A stretch of DNA of 64,000 nt. It comes from Stygiobacter sp043807765. GTDB lineage: Bacteria; Bacteroidota; Ignavibacteria; Ignavibacteriales; Melioribacteraceae. The notes beneath the pieces were generated by a model. The model had not been told where the DNA came from. It was given only the letters and a program-made list of their open reading frames with translations, and searched no databases. Position numbers and translations under genes: made by a program. The DNA lies in NCBI GenBank assembly GCA_043807765.1, contig JAZDFQ010000105.1, positions 43,927 to 107,926 of the forward strand, given 5' to 3'. Position 1 is the stretch's first letter, and every line of letters begins with the position of its first letter. Positions 1 to 9,488 of the stretch are shown in pieces.

Positions 1-247
1 CACAATCGAATGGAGAAACAAATTGCGAAAGTTTTATAGTATTATTGCCTGCCCCGCATCCAATATCCAATACTTTCCAGATACTACTTGTAGAATTAAA
101 TGCTGCTTGAGTAATCAATTCCATTACTAAGGGGGCATCAATTGTTGCGGACTGCCCGGTTTCGAGATTAGAAAACCGCTCAACATCATTATCAAAGCGT
201 TCTCTTATTTCAGATATAGATGATTTCTTTTCGAGTGTTGTTTCCAT
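1..247 (-). CDS. Class I SAM-dependent methyltransferase, N-terminal part (runs off window)
   Basis: The reading frame starts at an ATG at 247 with an AGAGG ribosome site a few bases upstream, and continues open to position 1, so only the first ~82 residues are visible. They end in the glycine-rich SAM-binding motif I (VLDIGCGAGNNT), which is diagnostic of class I methyltransferases. The substrate cannot be told from this part. It is transcribed away from the polysaccharide locus, with about 200 bp to the preceding gene end, so it probably has its own promoter. Fold assignment is firm; function is unknown. Confidence 0.75.
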   Translation of the reverse strand, partial: METTLEKKSSISEIRERFDNDVERFSNLETGQSATIDAPLVMELITQAAFNSTSSIWKVLDIGCGAGNNTIKLSQFVSPFDC

Positions 248-446
248 AATACCTCTTTTTTCATGGCTACTTTTCACTCTAGTAATTGGATTTCTTCATC
301 TAGTTAAAAAATTGCGTAAGTGATTTATGTAATTTTATTAGTAGCGGTAACTTTTATAGCAAAATACAGTAAACACATCCATTTAGAAAATGTAGATTTG
401 CGAAGAAGCCGGGAATCGCTTTATTATATAGATTTAGAATGGAACT

Positions 447-2522
447 TTATTTCATGAGCAACATTTTTTGTGATTGGTAATAACTCGTATAATCACTGTT
501 AAGCGGTCTTGCCTCCATTCTGCAAATATAAACCCCACTGCTTAGGTTATATTCATTTGCATTAAAGTTTATCTCATGCTTTCCAGCCGGTTTATTAATG
601 TCTAATAATTCGGCGACCTTTCTTCCTAATGTATCGAATATCTTTATACTTACTCTACTTGCTGTTGCCAATTGCCAATTAATTCTTGTTGTAGGGTTAA
701 AAGGATTCGGGTAATTGTTTAATAAATTGAAACTATCATTTCTATTCAGATGGTTATCATGAATATTTGTCTGCGTCGAATCAGACTCTATAGCGCCAAT
801 ATCGGGAGCCTTGCCTTTGTAATCTAAGAATATTTTATCACCAAGTTTCCAAGAGATGCTTCTATCTACAGTAATTTCTTTCGAAAGGTGATCAACTTTA
901 ACAACATTTACTCTTTGAGATGCAACGCGAATTATATCAGGAGTGACTAATCCATATCCATCTGTAAAATAAAGCGCATCCTCAACGGAGATTATTGTTC
1001 CTTCTCCTGCTGAAGATGTTTTAGTTAAAGCCGCACCGGCATCAATACAAGGGCTGCCCTTTTTAAGAGTAAAAACCCCTTTATCATAATCAGTAAATAA
1101 CGGATCAACCTGAATATTATTTGAAGCCCAATCACTATAGTTCTGTTGAAAAATATCTAAAGTACTATTTCTTGGCATAGCAGGTTTTTTAGAGGGACCA
1201 TCATAAAAGTGAAAGACATCCGCGTTTATTTTACCACTGTATAAATTATTGCTATAAAATCTGCCAAACTCCGGAGTTGCATTCCATATAAAAGCTACTT
1301 GAGTTGTTACCGAAGATTTGGTTTGATAAGAATTAGAGTTCAAATAAAAAATATTGTTTACCACAATATTATCACCGTAAGCAACATCAGGGTAATCTGC
1401 AAGTTTTGGATTGAACAGGTTTGTCGCGAATACCATTCCGTAACCTTCTTTTGGCTGCGTTTCAGCCGGAGTAATACCAAGTGCTTTATTCTTTTGGATT
1501 TGTATGGCTACAAAATCGCTAGTACCGCATTCTGCAATTATATTATTATAAAATCTATTATGTTCATCGTGCCATGCTTCTGGTGTTTTAGCGCTTCCTA
1601 AATAATTAGCCCAGCCAATTCCCTCATTAGCATTTCTAAAAATATTTTTTCTTAGAATAGAATTATTTCCCGCATATTGAAGAATTTTTGATGGCGAAAA
1701 ATCAAAAAGATTATTTTCGATTAAATTATATTCTGAATGCTTGTATGGTGTATGGCGCTGGCTTTCTACTTCCATTTCCCGCCATTGTCTATTTAGCAGT
1801 GTATTATTTCTCACTACAGATTTAGTAACACCTAACAAAACAAGTCCTGTATGCGAAGCATCTCCAAAAAAGTTACCTTCTACTAAATGCCCTTCTCCTC
1901 CATCCAAACTGACTAAATCAGTACCGCCATGGAAATAATTATTTAATATTTTCATCCCATTTCCAATCTCATCAAAGCGGCAGTTGATCCATCCCGAGCC
2001 TTTTTCAAAATAACTATTTTCAATTGTAATGTGATGACTCTTTACTCCAACTACCCAGCGTTTTACATTTAACACTTTTATTCCATCAACAGCGATATAT
2101 GATCTTTCATCAACAAATACAGATGTAGGACCATTTGATGTTCTACCATCTGTGTTTACTTCGTCAATATTTTGAAAAACTGCTTTTTGTTTATTCAAAG
2201 CACGGTAACTAATATATGCGGCTTCTTTGCCTGAATTGTCTGGAGCTATTGGTGTTCCTGTATAAACTCCATCTAACAGTATAGCTGTTTCTCCCGAAAG
2301 TAATGAATGATTTGCTTTTTCTAGTGACCATGGCGATTCTTTTGTTCCGGAATTACTTGCTTTGCCATCAGGAGAAACAAAGTACTGAATAGAATACGTT
2401 TGTGCATATGTAATAGAAACCCCAACAACGGAATGAAATATTACGCTGATAAACGTAATACACCATATTTTAGCTTGTCTTTTCAGTCTTGTACTTCTGG
2501 AATTCTTAATTGGGAAGAGCAT
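447..2522 (-). CDS. Secreted right-handed beta-helix protein with T9SS sorting domain
   Basis: A protein of about 691 residues: an N-terminal signal peptide after a basic stretch, a DUF1565-like start (YFVSPDGKASNSGT), a long right-handed parallel beta-helix with many N-rich turns (IENSYF, ILNNYF, VRNNTLL), and a C-terminal sorting domain (NYPNPFNPTTRI ... GRKVAELLD ... SGVY) of the type IX secretion system. The beta-helix fold is typical of polysaccharide lyases and rhamnogalacturonan-active enzymes, so a role in cleaving acidic polysaccharide outside the cell is inferred. I recognise no catalytic residues. The ATG at 2522 is chosen because GGAG lies 5 bases before it; a TTG 12 bases upstream would overlap that site. 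It follows the hydrolase gene at 2675 and probably shares its promoter. It is a close paralog of the product of 7683-9395, which lacks the sorting domain. Confidence 0.85.
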   Translation of the reverse strand: MLFPIKNSRSTRLKRQAKIWCITFISVIFHSVVGVSITYAQTYSIQYFVSPDGKASNSGTKESPWSLEKANHSLLSGETAILLDGVYTGTPIAPDNSGKEAAYISYRALNKQKAVFQNIDEVNTDGRTSNGPTSVFVDERSYIAVDGIKVLNVKRWVVGVKSHHITIENSYFEKGSGWINCRFDEIGNGMKILNNYFHGGTDLVSLDGGEGHLVEGNFFGDASHTGLVLLGVTKSVVRNNTLLNRQWREMEVESQRHTPYKHSEYNLIENNLFDFSPSKILQYAGNNSILRKNIFRNANEGIGWANYLGSAKTPEAWHDEHNRFYNNIIAECGTSDFVAIQIQKNKALGITPAETQPKEGYGMVFATNLFNPKLADYPDVAYGDNIVVNNIFYLNSNSYQTKSSVTTQVAFIWNATPEFGRFYSNNLYSGKINADVFHFYDGPSKKPAMPRNSTLDIFQQNYSDWASNNIQVDPLFTDYDKGVFTLKKGSPCIDAGAALTKTSSAGEGTIISVEDALYFTDGYGLVTPDIIRVASQRVNVVKVDHLSKEITVDRSISWKLGDKIFLDYKGKAPDIGAIESDSTQTNIHDNHLNRNDSFNLLNNYPNPFNPTTRINWQLATASRVSIKIFDTLGRKVAELLDINKPAGKHEINFNANEYNLSSGVYICRMEARPLNSDYTSYYQSQKMLLMK

Positions 2523-2674
2523 ATTTATCTCCAAGTTTTATTTAGCAAATAACAATCTTGTCATTAAGCAGTTTTGGAATTGCCGACTATATCTAAATTC
2601 ATTTACACAAATCTTGGAACGAGCCCTCACATAACTACAACTCACTACAAAATAGATCAACCACGTAACATCTT

Positions 2675-3694
2675 TTATTCTTCGAGCAATTCGGTAAAGG
2701 CATATTCGGTTAATATCTCATGATTTCCTTCAAAGACTACTAGTTTTATATTTCCGTAAGTTTTTTGCAAAAAGATTTTCCTTCCAGAAATAGAGCCATA
2801 TTCTCCAAGAGCTTTTTGATATTCAAGTAATTTTAATTTTTCATTATTAGTAGCAAATTGCGAACTGTCAGTTGCTAATAAATCCGTTAACACTTTGTTA
2901 TAGAAATTAATAGAGTGCGTTATAGGAACACTACCTTGTATTCCATCATAAACACCAGCGTAAATAAATAGTTTTGTTTTTAGTGCTTTTTTTACTGGAG
3001 TTGACCAATAAATAGGCGATTTTTCCTTAGCTGCTACTTCACTAAGTATTCCATTTTTCGATTCGGTACAGACCAAAATATTTTCGTCATAGTTGTTTTT
3101 CCTTATTCTGCTTTCATTATACCATGCCAGTAAATCGGAAATAGACGCCCATGCTGAAAATTTGCGAACACTATGTTTTAATTTCATAAAAGCGCAGAGC
3201 GTTGCATAACCACCTCCGCTAAAACCAATAACATATATTTTTGTTGTATCAACTTTGGAATTTTGAATCGAATACGTTATTGACTCATCTATGTCGTTTA
3301 AAGCTAACTCGCTGCAACATGCATCTTTTGTAAAATTTGCACCCATGAAATCGGGATGGATATAATTCAACTCCTTTTGCCTACAGAACTCTGCTAAATC
3401 ATCACTTTGAGTATAATCCCCACTCCAAGTATGCAAGCTAACTATTAATGGTTTAGGTGTATTTGACTTTGAACTGTAGAAATATGCCTTCTGAATGTGT
3501 CCATCTATTTTAGATTTGATTTTGACAATTTGGAAATGGTGATCCCACTCTGTTTGAGTGGTGACGTTCCTAACTGTATCCAACTTAATAAATGGTACAT
3601 GCTTCAAGGATGAGACCATTTTGTTTTGTCCATGAATCGCTTCGAAAGATAGAGTCAACACAAATATTGTAAAGACTAAGAGTACCTTTTTCAT
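2675..3694 (-). CDS. Exported alpha/beta hydrolase (serine esterase/peptidase-like)
   Basis: A protein of about 339 residues with a signal peptide (MKKVLLVFTIFVLTLS...) and the nucleophile elbow GFSGGG of serine alpha/beta hydrolases. The LHTWSGDY stretch before it fits the oxyanion-hole region, and the late GNHE stretch could hold the catalytic His. Relatives include PHB-depolymerase-like and acetyl/feruloyl esterases, so removal of ester groups from a glycan is plausible but inferred. The reading frame stays open upstream to 3877, but I place the start at 3694: the upstream part would encode a -10/-35 promoter and regulator site (3849-3916), and the signal peptide begins exactly at 3694. 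It heads the transcription unit that ends with the beta-helix gene at 447. It has no T9SS domain, so it is probably periplasmic. Confidence 0.8.
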   Translation of the reverse strand: MKKVLLVFTIFVLTLSFEAIHGQNKMVSSLKHVPFIKLDTVRNVTTQTEWDHHFQIVKIKSKIDGHIQKAYFYSSKSNTPKPLIVSLHTWSGDYTQSDDLAEFCRQKELNYIHPDFMGANFTKDACCSELALNDIDESITYSIQNSKVDTTKIYVIGFSGGGYATLCAFMKLKHSVRKFSAWASISDLLAWYNESRIRKNNYDENILVCTESKNGILSEVAAKEKSPIYWSTPVKKALKTKLFIYAGVYDGIQGSVPITHSINFYNKVLTDLLATDSSQFATNNEKLKLLEYQKALGEYGSISGRKIFLQKTYGNIKLVVFEGNHEILTEYAFTELLEE

Positions 3695-3848
3695 TGTAAT
3701 ATCTTTTTTCTTTAGGCATATCTTTGTTGCGAAACTAAAAATGGATTGCTTCATCAACTTAATGCTGCGTAAAGGATAGCCGAATGACATAGTTAGGAAA
3801 CCTTTTATATAGCTATCCGCTTGCGAAGAATTAAATATTTCGATGTAC

Positions 3849-3916
3849 ATCATAAAATCTTTCTGTTTATGCATCAATTTTTTAGGAATGAGTGGTTGAG
3901 AAGAGTAATTAAGGGT
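3849..3916 (-). promoter_or_regulatory. LytTR-type operator plus sigma70-like promoter (site a)
   Basis: Read on the minus strand: repeat 1 ACCCTTAAT (3916-3908) and repeat 2 ACCACTCAT (3896-3888) in direct orientation, 20 bp apart. They are followed at fixed spacing by TTGATG (3877-3872) and, after 17 bp, TATGAT (3854-3849). The same 68-bp layout recurs at 12787, 21806, 25483 and 33117. It lies about 155 bp upstream of the hydrolase start at 3694, leaving a leader of about 150 nt. Binding by the LytTR regulator at 36502 is inferred. Confidence 0.75.
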
Positions 3917-3984
3917 ATTGACAAGGAGTTATTTTGTGCAACAGTGAACCCCAATTTCGGTGTTCTAGAAAAAAATCTGAAAAT

Positions 3985-6900
3985 CTATAACTTTACTTTT
4001 GAGATGCTAAAGCTATAAATCTTTATTGGCATACTAATTCCGGAATTTAGCAAAACCGAATTTTCTCCTAAAAGGACTTTTGAAGAACTATCATTTCTTG
4101 CGGTAAATTTTGAAGTAGTCCACGTATTATTTTCACCGCGGGAATTTATCTTATCTCCAACAAGTCTATTACGCCACGGGTTCGTAACAACGATATGGAA
4201 TAAATTCTTTCCTTTTTTAACAAAATCAGTGATGTCAAGTTTATATGAGGGTTCCCAAATAGTAGCGACTTGTTTACCATTAACTTTAACATTGGCAGTG
4301 GAACCAAAACGATCTAACTGTAGATAGATGAGGTTTTCCTTACTAAGGAATGCCTCTGATAAGTCTATTTCCATTTGGTAACTAGCTGTTCCCGAGTAGT
4401 ATTTTATTAAAGGATCTTCAAATTCGGTTAAGGAAATAAATCTGTTGATGTTAAAAGGAGTTATTTTATGTTCATTTTCTAATGTAATAGTACCCGTAGC
4501 TTCCCTAATTAAAATCTTCTGTGCGTCCTTAACAGAAATTTCAAATACTTTTCCGTTAGATGAATGCAACCTGTAATGCCCTCTAATTTCCGACATGATT
4601 TTAATTGAATTGTCTTTATCAAAATAAACAAAAGGCAAAACCGGGATATCTTCGGACTCAGTAGGAAAGAGTTGCTTTCCGTCTGTTCCGTTCATTTTGG
4701 TTAAATGAGCATCACCCTCTCCCTCCTTAAATACTACAAAAATGGATTGTTTAGGTCTCAGAAATAAAGGGAGCGTAGTTGTATTTGAGTTTGTAGAAAA
4801 TAAAGCCGGGTTAAATATTTTACCCTCTATAGGATCCCATAGTGAAGGGATTTTATTTATGACACGAAAGCTTGCTTCAAATTGTATGGATTTATCGTTG
4901 CTTTTATTAACGAGATAATAAACATCATAATCATCTATCTTTTTATGGATGTACATTAGATCATCAATCTTTATACCCTTTACAATAAAATCCGGAATAT
5001 AGTTTTCTTCATGCAACATACTTTCAAGTGGTTTTCCCCAAATAACTTTTCCCTTTACATAGTTGTTTTCAGAAATAGAATTCTCGCCAATGTTAGCCCA
5101 CATTCTTGAAGCAATGTTTTGCAGGGCAGCATTATTACTATTGTAATCTTTGAGTGAAAGAGTTCTCAAAGGTTTTGGTCCTACTACAATTGCTCCATCT
5201 TTAACCAGGCTTTCAATTTTCTTTAAGGAAGTAATATCTATCATTTGATCTTGTAGTACCAGATACTGGAAAGTAAATCTTTCATCAAGCATTATTTTTC
5301 CATCTTTCACACTAATCCGGTTAAGCAGTACATCCGAATTACAATAAGTGAATTTCATCCCCGGCATAAGAAAGTTTTTTTTATTTGATTCTTCAAATTC
5401 ATTTAAGTAAGAATTAAAAACAATATTTTCTGAGGGGAATTTATCGCCGACATACACTAAAACATCGGATACTGTTTTGCCTTTTTGCAGCAAATACTGA
5501 ACTCGCGCTTGTTCATCAAAAAAAGAAAATGCGTGATGCCACCAACTATTATGTCGGTTAAATGTTAAGCCAAAAATTCCAAGCGTAAGCCCCGGTTTTA
5601 GCTCAGAAGGTTGATGAACATAACTATGCAATACAATAGAATTTACACCTTGAGTAAATGCGTTATCGCCATATAATTTCAAGTCCCACGGTGAATCGCT
5701 GTAAAGTGCCAATCCAGTATAAGATTCAGCCGCTACAACCGGCTTGCCGTATAAAAAAGCCGCATGTATTGCTAGTGCATTATCCAATTTATCTTTTGGA
5801 ATAAAAGTATAAGGAGTATCAACTGCATCAAAGCGCGCCCAGAATTCCGTCATAGGCACATCACAATAACTATAGGATTTCAATATATCCAGAGGTGGAT
5901 AATGTCCCCCTCCATAAATTCCTTCTTGGTACAATTTCATACCACGTTGATGACATAGCTTTGAAAAATGCTGGAAATAGTTAGCTTCAATTAAATCAGC
6001 AATAGTGCGTCTGAAATCATGCAAAAACGCTTCTGAATATTCACAGCTTTCCACAATTTCGCCGCAAAGAACAGGAATAAATGGACGTATATCATATCCT
6101 CTTCTTCGTTCAAATTCTTGCTTAAAATTTGCTGTCCAATTCTGGAGCATCGCTTCCCAGCTATCAATTAATAAGTAAGTAAATGTTTTACCTTTTAATT
6201 CACCAGCAGCATTTATCAATTTCTGCGGAAAATTTTTAAAATGAATATTTAAAGCGGTTGTATCCATTTTATCACATTCCAGCCCAACTCCAGCTTCAGT
6301 AGCCGGATTATTTGTTTTACCTGTCGTCGTATATCCAAATCGTATAAGTGTCCAATCACCAAGCGGAGCTCTCCAATTTAGAATACCATTTGAGTCCATC
6401 TTATCTGTTAAATCTAGAACATCTCCTCTACTTCTAATTATTTCATTATTAGAAAAAATTTCATGTTTATATGAGTAATAAAAATCTTCCATTTTATTTG
6501 CTTGAACGGCTACAGTTTTAGCTTGAAGTGCAGGTAGAAGTGGTTGATATAATCCTTTTTCATCTTTTCGTAATAAGGCGATTTCACTAATTAATAATTC
6601 TGCGTAATTCACTTCAGTGTTTAATATTTTTTTTATAGTAATTTTAAAATACTTTGCAGTGGTTTGGGGAAATGGAACCAGAAGAGGTTCATTAACAACG
6701 CTGTCTGTTACCTCTGCAATTTTTCTGAAGTTCTTCCCATCTTCAGAAGACTCAACTTTAAAAATTACTGGTAATATTGTTTTAAATTTAGGAAGGGAAA
6801 CTTGTACAAGCAGAGCTTCTGCATTAAAATCCGATTTGAATTGGATTAAAATGGAATCACCAGTTTTCAATTTTATTACACTTGAGGGGCATCCATCCAG

Positions 6901-7551
6901 AAGATTTTGTACATCTTTACCATCATTAATCATTAAGTAAGGTTTTGCCAGTTTGAATGAATTTGGTTTTGATGATTTGTAAGCAATAACTAGATCATCT
7001 TGGTAGAAATTATTGTTGCCAATGGGTTTATCTAGTTTGAACAATGAATCTTTACCACCGGTAATGAAGCTTTTCCTCCAGACAAATTGTTTCATTGAAT
7101 TTTCCGGAGTAATCCATGGACCACCACTTTCGCTCCAACCATCACAATTAGCAACTCCAATTTCCATATCCAATCTTTGTGCTTCTTTAAGAGCATATTG
7201 AAACATATTAAACCATTCAACAGAAGCAAATTGCACTATTGGGAAATTCAGTTTACCATTGAATCTATTCACATTTAATATGCTGGCGCTACGGATACCT
7301 TGCCGCTTCATAGCTTCAAGGTCTTTTGTTATTCCTTCCTTGCTGATATGTCCATCAACAAAATGCCACCAAGTAGAAATATGATTTTGAGAAGGGGGAT
7401 TTTTGAAATCTGCGCAATTTAGCTCCACAGATTGATGAATATTCTGTGCGTTTATTCTAATTGATATGTAAATAAAGATATATATAAAGAACAGAATCTG
7501 ATTTCTAAGATTTCCTATATTTTGTTTGCAAAGGTACATCGTAACTATCAT
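3985..7551 (-). CDS. GH106-type alpha-L-rhamnosidase
   Basis: A protein of 1188 residues with an N-terminal signal/anchor segment. The start of the mature part has features of glycoside hydrolase family 106: WWHFVDGHISKEGITKDLEAM, then NCDGWSESGGPWITPENSMK. Later DSWEAMLQNWT and the AESYTG region lie in the catalytic barrel. The C-terminal ~170 residues look like a galactose-binding-like beta-sandwich (VKVNGKQVATIWEPSYKLDITDFVKKGKN). GH106 enzymes release alpha-L-rhamnose from rhamnogalacturonans and related polymers. There is no T9SS domain, so a periplasmic place is likely. It is the last gene of the unit that starts at 12588. The length (about 1100-1200) is usual for the family. The start is uncertain: ATGs at 7551 and 7539 both precede the signal. 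Confidence 0.85.
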   Translation of the reverse strand: MIVTMYLCKQNIGNLRNQILFFIYIFIYISIRINAQNIHQSVELNCADFKNPPSQNHISTWWHFVDGHISKEGITKDLEAMKRQGIRSASILNVNRFNGKLNFPIVQFASVEWFNMFQYALKEAQRLDMEIGVANCDGWSESGGPWITPENSMKQFVWRKSFITGGKDSLFKLDKPIGNNNFYQDDLVIAYKSSKPNSFKLAKPYLMINDGKDVQNLLDGCPSSVIKLKTGDSILIQFKSDFNAEALLVQVSLPKFKTILPVIFKVESSEDGKNFRKIAEVTDSVVNEPLLVPFPQTTAKYFKITIKKILNTEVNYAELLISEIALLRKDEKGLYQPLLPALQAKTVAVQANKMEDFYYSYKHEIFSNNEIIRSRGDVLDLTDKMDSNGILNWRAPLGDWTLIRFGYTTTGKTNNPATEAGVGLECDKMDTTALNIHFKNFPQKLINAAGELKGKTFTYLLIDSWEAMLQNWTANFKQEFERRRGYDIRPFIPVLCGEIVESCEYSEAFLHDFRRTIADLIEANYFQHFSKLCHQRGMKLYQEGIYGGGHYPPLDILKSYSYCDVPMTEFWARFDAVDTPYTFIPKDKLDNALAIHAAFLYGKPVVAAESYTGLALYSDSPWDLKLYGDNAFTQGVNSIVLHSYVHQPSELKPGLTLGIFGLTFNRHNSWWHHAFSFFDEQARVQYLLQKGKTVSDVLVYVGDKFPSENIVFNSYLNEFEESNKKNFLMPGMKFTYCNSDVLLNRISVKDGKIMLDERFTFQYLVLQDQMIDITSLKKIESLVKDGAIVVGPKPLRTLSLKDYNSNNAALQNIASRMWANIGENSISENNYVKGKVIWGKPLESMLHEENYIPDFIVKGIKIDDLMYIHKKIDDYDVYYLVNKSNDKSIQFEASFRVINKIPSLWDPIEGKIFNPALFSTNSNTTTLPLFLRPKQSIFVVFKEGEGDAHLTKMNGTDGKQLFPTESEDIPVLPFVYFDKDNSIKIMSEIRGHYRLHSSNGKVFEISVKDAQKILIREATGTITLENEHKITPFNINRFISLTEFEDPLIKYYSGTASYQMEIDLSEAFLSKENLIYLQLDRFGSTANVKVNGKQVATIWEPSYKLDITDFVKKGKNLFHIVVTNPWRNRLVGDKINSRGENNTWTTSKFTARNDSSSKVLLGENSVLLNSGISMPIKIYSFSISKVKL

Positions 7552-7682
7552 ATTTTAGTTTTGTTGAATGAACAGTATTTTATTGAAGGTAAAGATTTTC
7601 ATAGGAATTATTTTTCAAATAGTTTTTTGTAAGAGTTCTTTTCACTTCTTTATACTGACGACCATTGTGTTTATTGCTCATG

Positions 7683-9395
7683 TTAATTGGATTCTATGGC
7701 ACCGATATCCGGAGCGTTACCATTATAATCCAGATATACTTTTTCTCCTTGTTCCCATGATATATTTCTATCAACCGTTATTTTTTTTGAAATGTAGTCT
7801 ACATCTACAATTATAACTCGGTGAGAAGCCACACGAATTGTGTCAGCCGGAACTATTCCATATCCGTTAGTAAAATAGAGTGCATCATCAACCGGTATTA
7901 TTGTTCCCTCTCCGTGGAAAGTTGTTTTTGTTAATTCTCTTCCGGCATCTATACAAGGGCTACCATTCTTTAATTTATAATCGCCTTTATCGTGATCTAT
8001 AAACAACGGATCAACTTCAATATTGCTTGAAGCCCATTCACTATAATTTTCTTGAAATTCTCTTGCAGAACTATTTTGTTGATCCGGCAGTCCTTGATCC
8101 ATCTCCGGTTCGTTATAATAGATAACATCCGAGCCGACTTTGCCGCTGTATAAATTGTTATTATAAATTCTTCCGTGTTCTGGAGTTGCATTCCATATAA
8201 AAGCAATTTGAGTTGATGCTGCGGAATTAATTGTGTTGTGTAAGTTGGAGTTCAAATAGAAGATGTTATTGACAATAATGTTATCGCCGTAAGCCGCATC
8301 CGGATAATCGGGAAGTTGCGGATTGAACATATTTGTCCCAAACGTCATACCAAAACTATCATCTTCATTTTTTTTACTTTCAGCAACAACAATTCCTTTT
8401 GCCTCATTTTCGTTTATTTGGTTTATTACAAATTCATTTGCACCACATTCTGCAATAACATTATTATAAAAGCGGTTGTGTTCATCGTGCCATGCTTCCG
8501 GTGTTTTTGCTCTTCCTAAATAATTTGTCCAATTCATTCCTTCATTCACTCTTCTAAAAATATTTCTTCTTAAAATCGAATTGTTTCCTGCGTATTGAAT
8601 GGCTTTACGGGGTGAGTATTCAAAAAGGTTATTTTCAATTAAATTATATTCTGAATGTTTGTATGGTGCATGGCGCTGACTTTCTACTTCCATTTCCCGC
8701 CACTGCCTGTTTAACAACTTATTATTCCTTACTACTGATTTCGTTACTCCTAATAATACTAGTCCGGTATGCGATGCATCTCCAAAGAAGTTTCCTTCCA
8801 CTAAATGTTTTTCACCACCATCTAAGCTTACTAAATCAGTTCCTCCAGTAAAATAATTATTTACTATTTGTATCCCATCTCCAACATAATCAAAACGGCA
8901 ATTGATCCATCCGCTTCCTTGATCGAAATAGCTGTTCCGGATTGTGATGTGATCACTTTTTACTCCCACAACCCATCGCTTCACATTTAATACTTTTATC
9001 CCATCCACCTCAACATATGAACGATGGTTTACAAAAACAGATGTTGGACCGCTTGATGATCTTCCATCCGAACTAATTTCATTTATATTTTGGAAAATAG
9101 CGTTCTGCTTATTTGCTGCGCGATAAAAAATGTAAGCTCCTTCTTTCCCGGAATTGTATGGAGCTATTGGTGTTCCTGTATATATACCATCCAAAAGAAT
9201 TGCTGTATCACCCGGGAGTAATGAACGATTTGCCTTTTCCAGCGACCATGGAGATTCTTTTGTTCCGGCATTACTTGCTTTTCCTTCCGGGGATATATAA
9301 TAAACTTGCGCTACCGTATAGTTAGAGAGAAGCAAAAACAGAAAAAAAGCAATTGCAACCGACTTTGCAAATAACTTGTCAAAACACTTACACAT
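7683..9395 (-). CDS. Secreted right-handed beta-helix protein, paralog lacking sorting domain
   Basis: A protein of 570 residues with a signal peptide (MCKCFDKLFAKSVAIAFFLFLLLSNYTVAQ in outline) and a DUF1565-like start followed by a parallel beta-helix. Long blocks match the 447-2522 product almost residue for residue, for example SLDGGEKHLVEGNFFGDASH and RQWREMEVESQRH. The protein stops at APDIGAIESN, exactly where the paralog goes on into its T9SS sorting domain. The DNA after the stop has no trace of that domain, so the protein is probably periplasmic while its twin is exported. A perfect GGAGG site precedes the ATG at 9395. It sits between the PL9 lyase and the GH106 rhamnosidase in one unit. 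A lyase or hydrolase on acidic glycan is inferred from fold and context only. Confidence 0.82.
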   Translation of the reverse strand: MCKCFDKLFAKSVAIAFFLFLLLSNYTVAQVYYISPEGKASNAGTKESPWSLEKANRSLLPGDTAILLDGIYTGTPIAPYNSGKEGAYIFYRAANKQNAIFQNINEISSDGRSSSGPTSVFVNHRSYVEVDGIKVLNVKRWVVGVKSDHITIRNSYFDQGSGWINCRFDYVGDGIQIVNNYFTGGTDLVSLDGGEKHLVEGNFFGDASHTGLVLLGVTKSVVRNNKLLNRQWREMEVESQRHAPYKHSEYNLIENNLFEYSPRKAIQYAGNNSILRRNIFRRVNEGMNWTNYLGRAKTPEAWHDEHNRFYNNVIAECGANEFVINQINENEAKGIVVAESKKNEDDSFGMTFGTNMFNPQLPDYPDAAYGDNIIVNNIFYLNSNLHNTINSAASTQIAFIWNATPEHGRIYNNNLYSGKVGSDVIYYNEPEMDQGLPDQQNSSAREFQENYSEWASSNIEVDPLFIDHDKGDYKLKNGSPCIDAGRELTKTTFHGEGTIIPVDDALYFTNGYGIVPADTIRVASHRVIIVDVDYISKKITVDRNISWEQGEKVYLDYNGNAPDIGAIESN

Positions 9396-9488
9396 CAGTT
9401 ACCTCCTTATTAAACTTCTTTGAGCTGTATTCATTTAGCTATAACAATTGATAATATTGAATAGCATTTTGTACTGTTGTACATCTAA

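Noticed and set aside
3695..3877. N-terminal extension of the hydrolase frame up to 3877
   Set aside because: This part contains the -10/-35 of site a, has no ribosome site, and places 61 residues before a perfect signal peptide at 3694.
7566..7600. Half-site-like GAATGAACAGT upstream of the GH106 gene
   Set aside because: There is no second repeat 20 bp away on either side, and no promoter at the expected spacing; the gene is inside a unit.
8316..8519. Plus-strand open frames inside the beta-helix and other minus-strand genes
   Set aside because: They are shadows of the long coding genes, lack ribosome sites and known domains.
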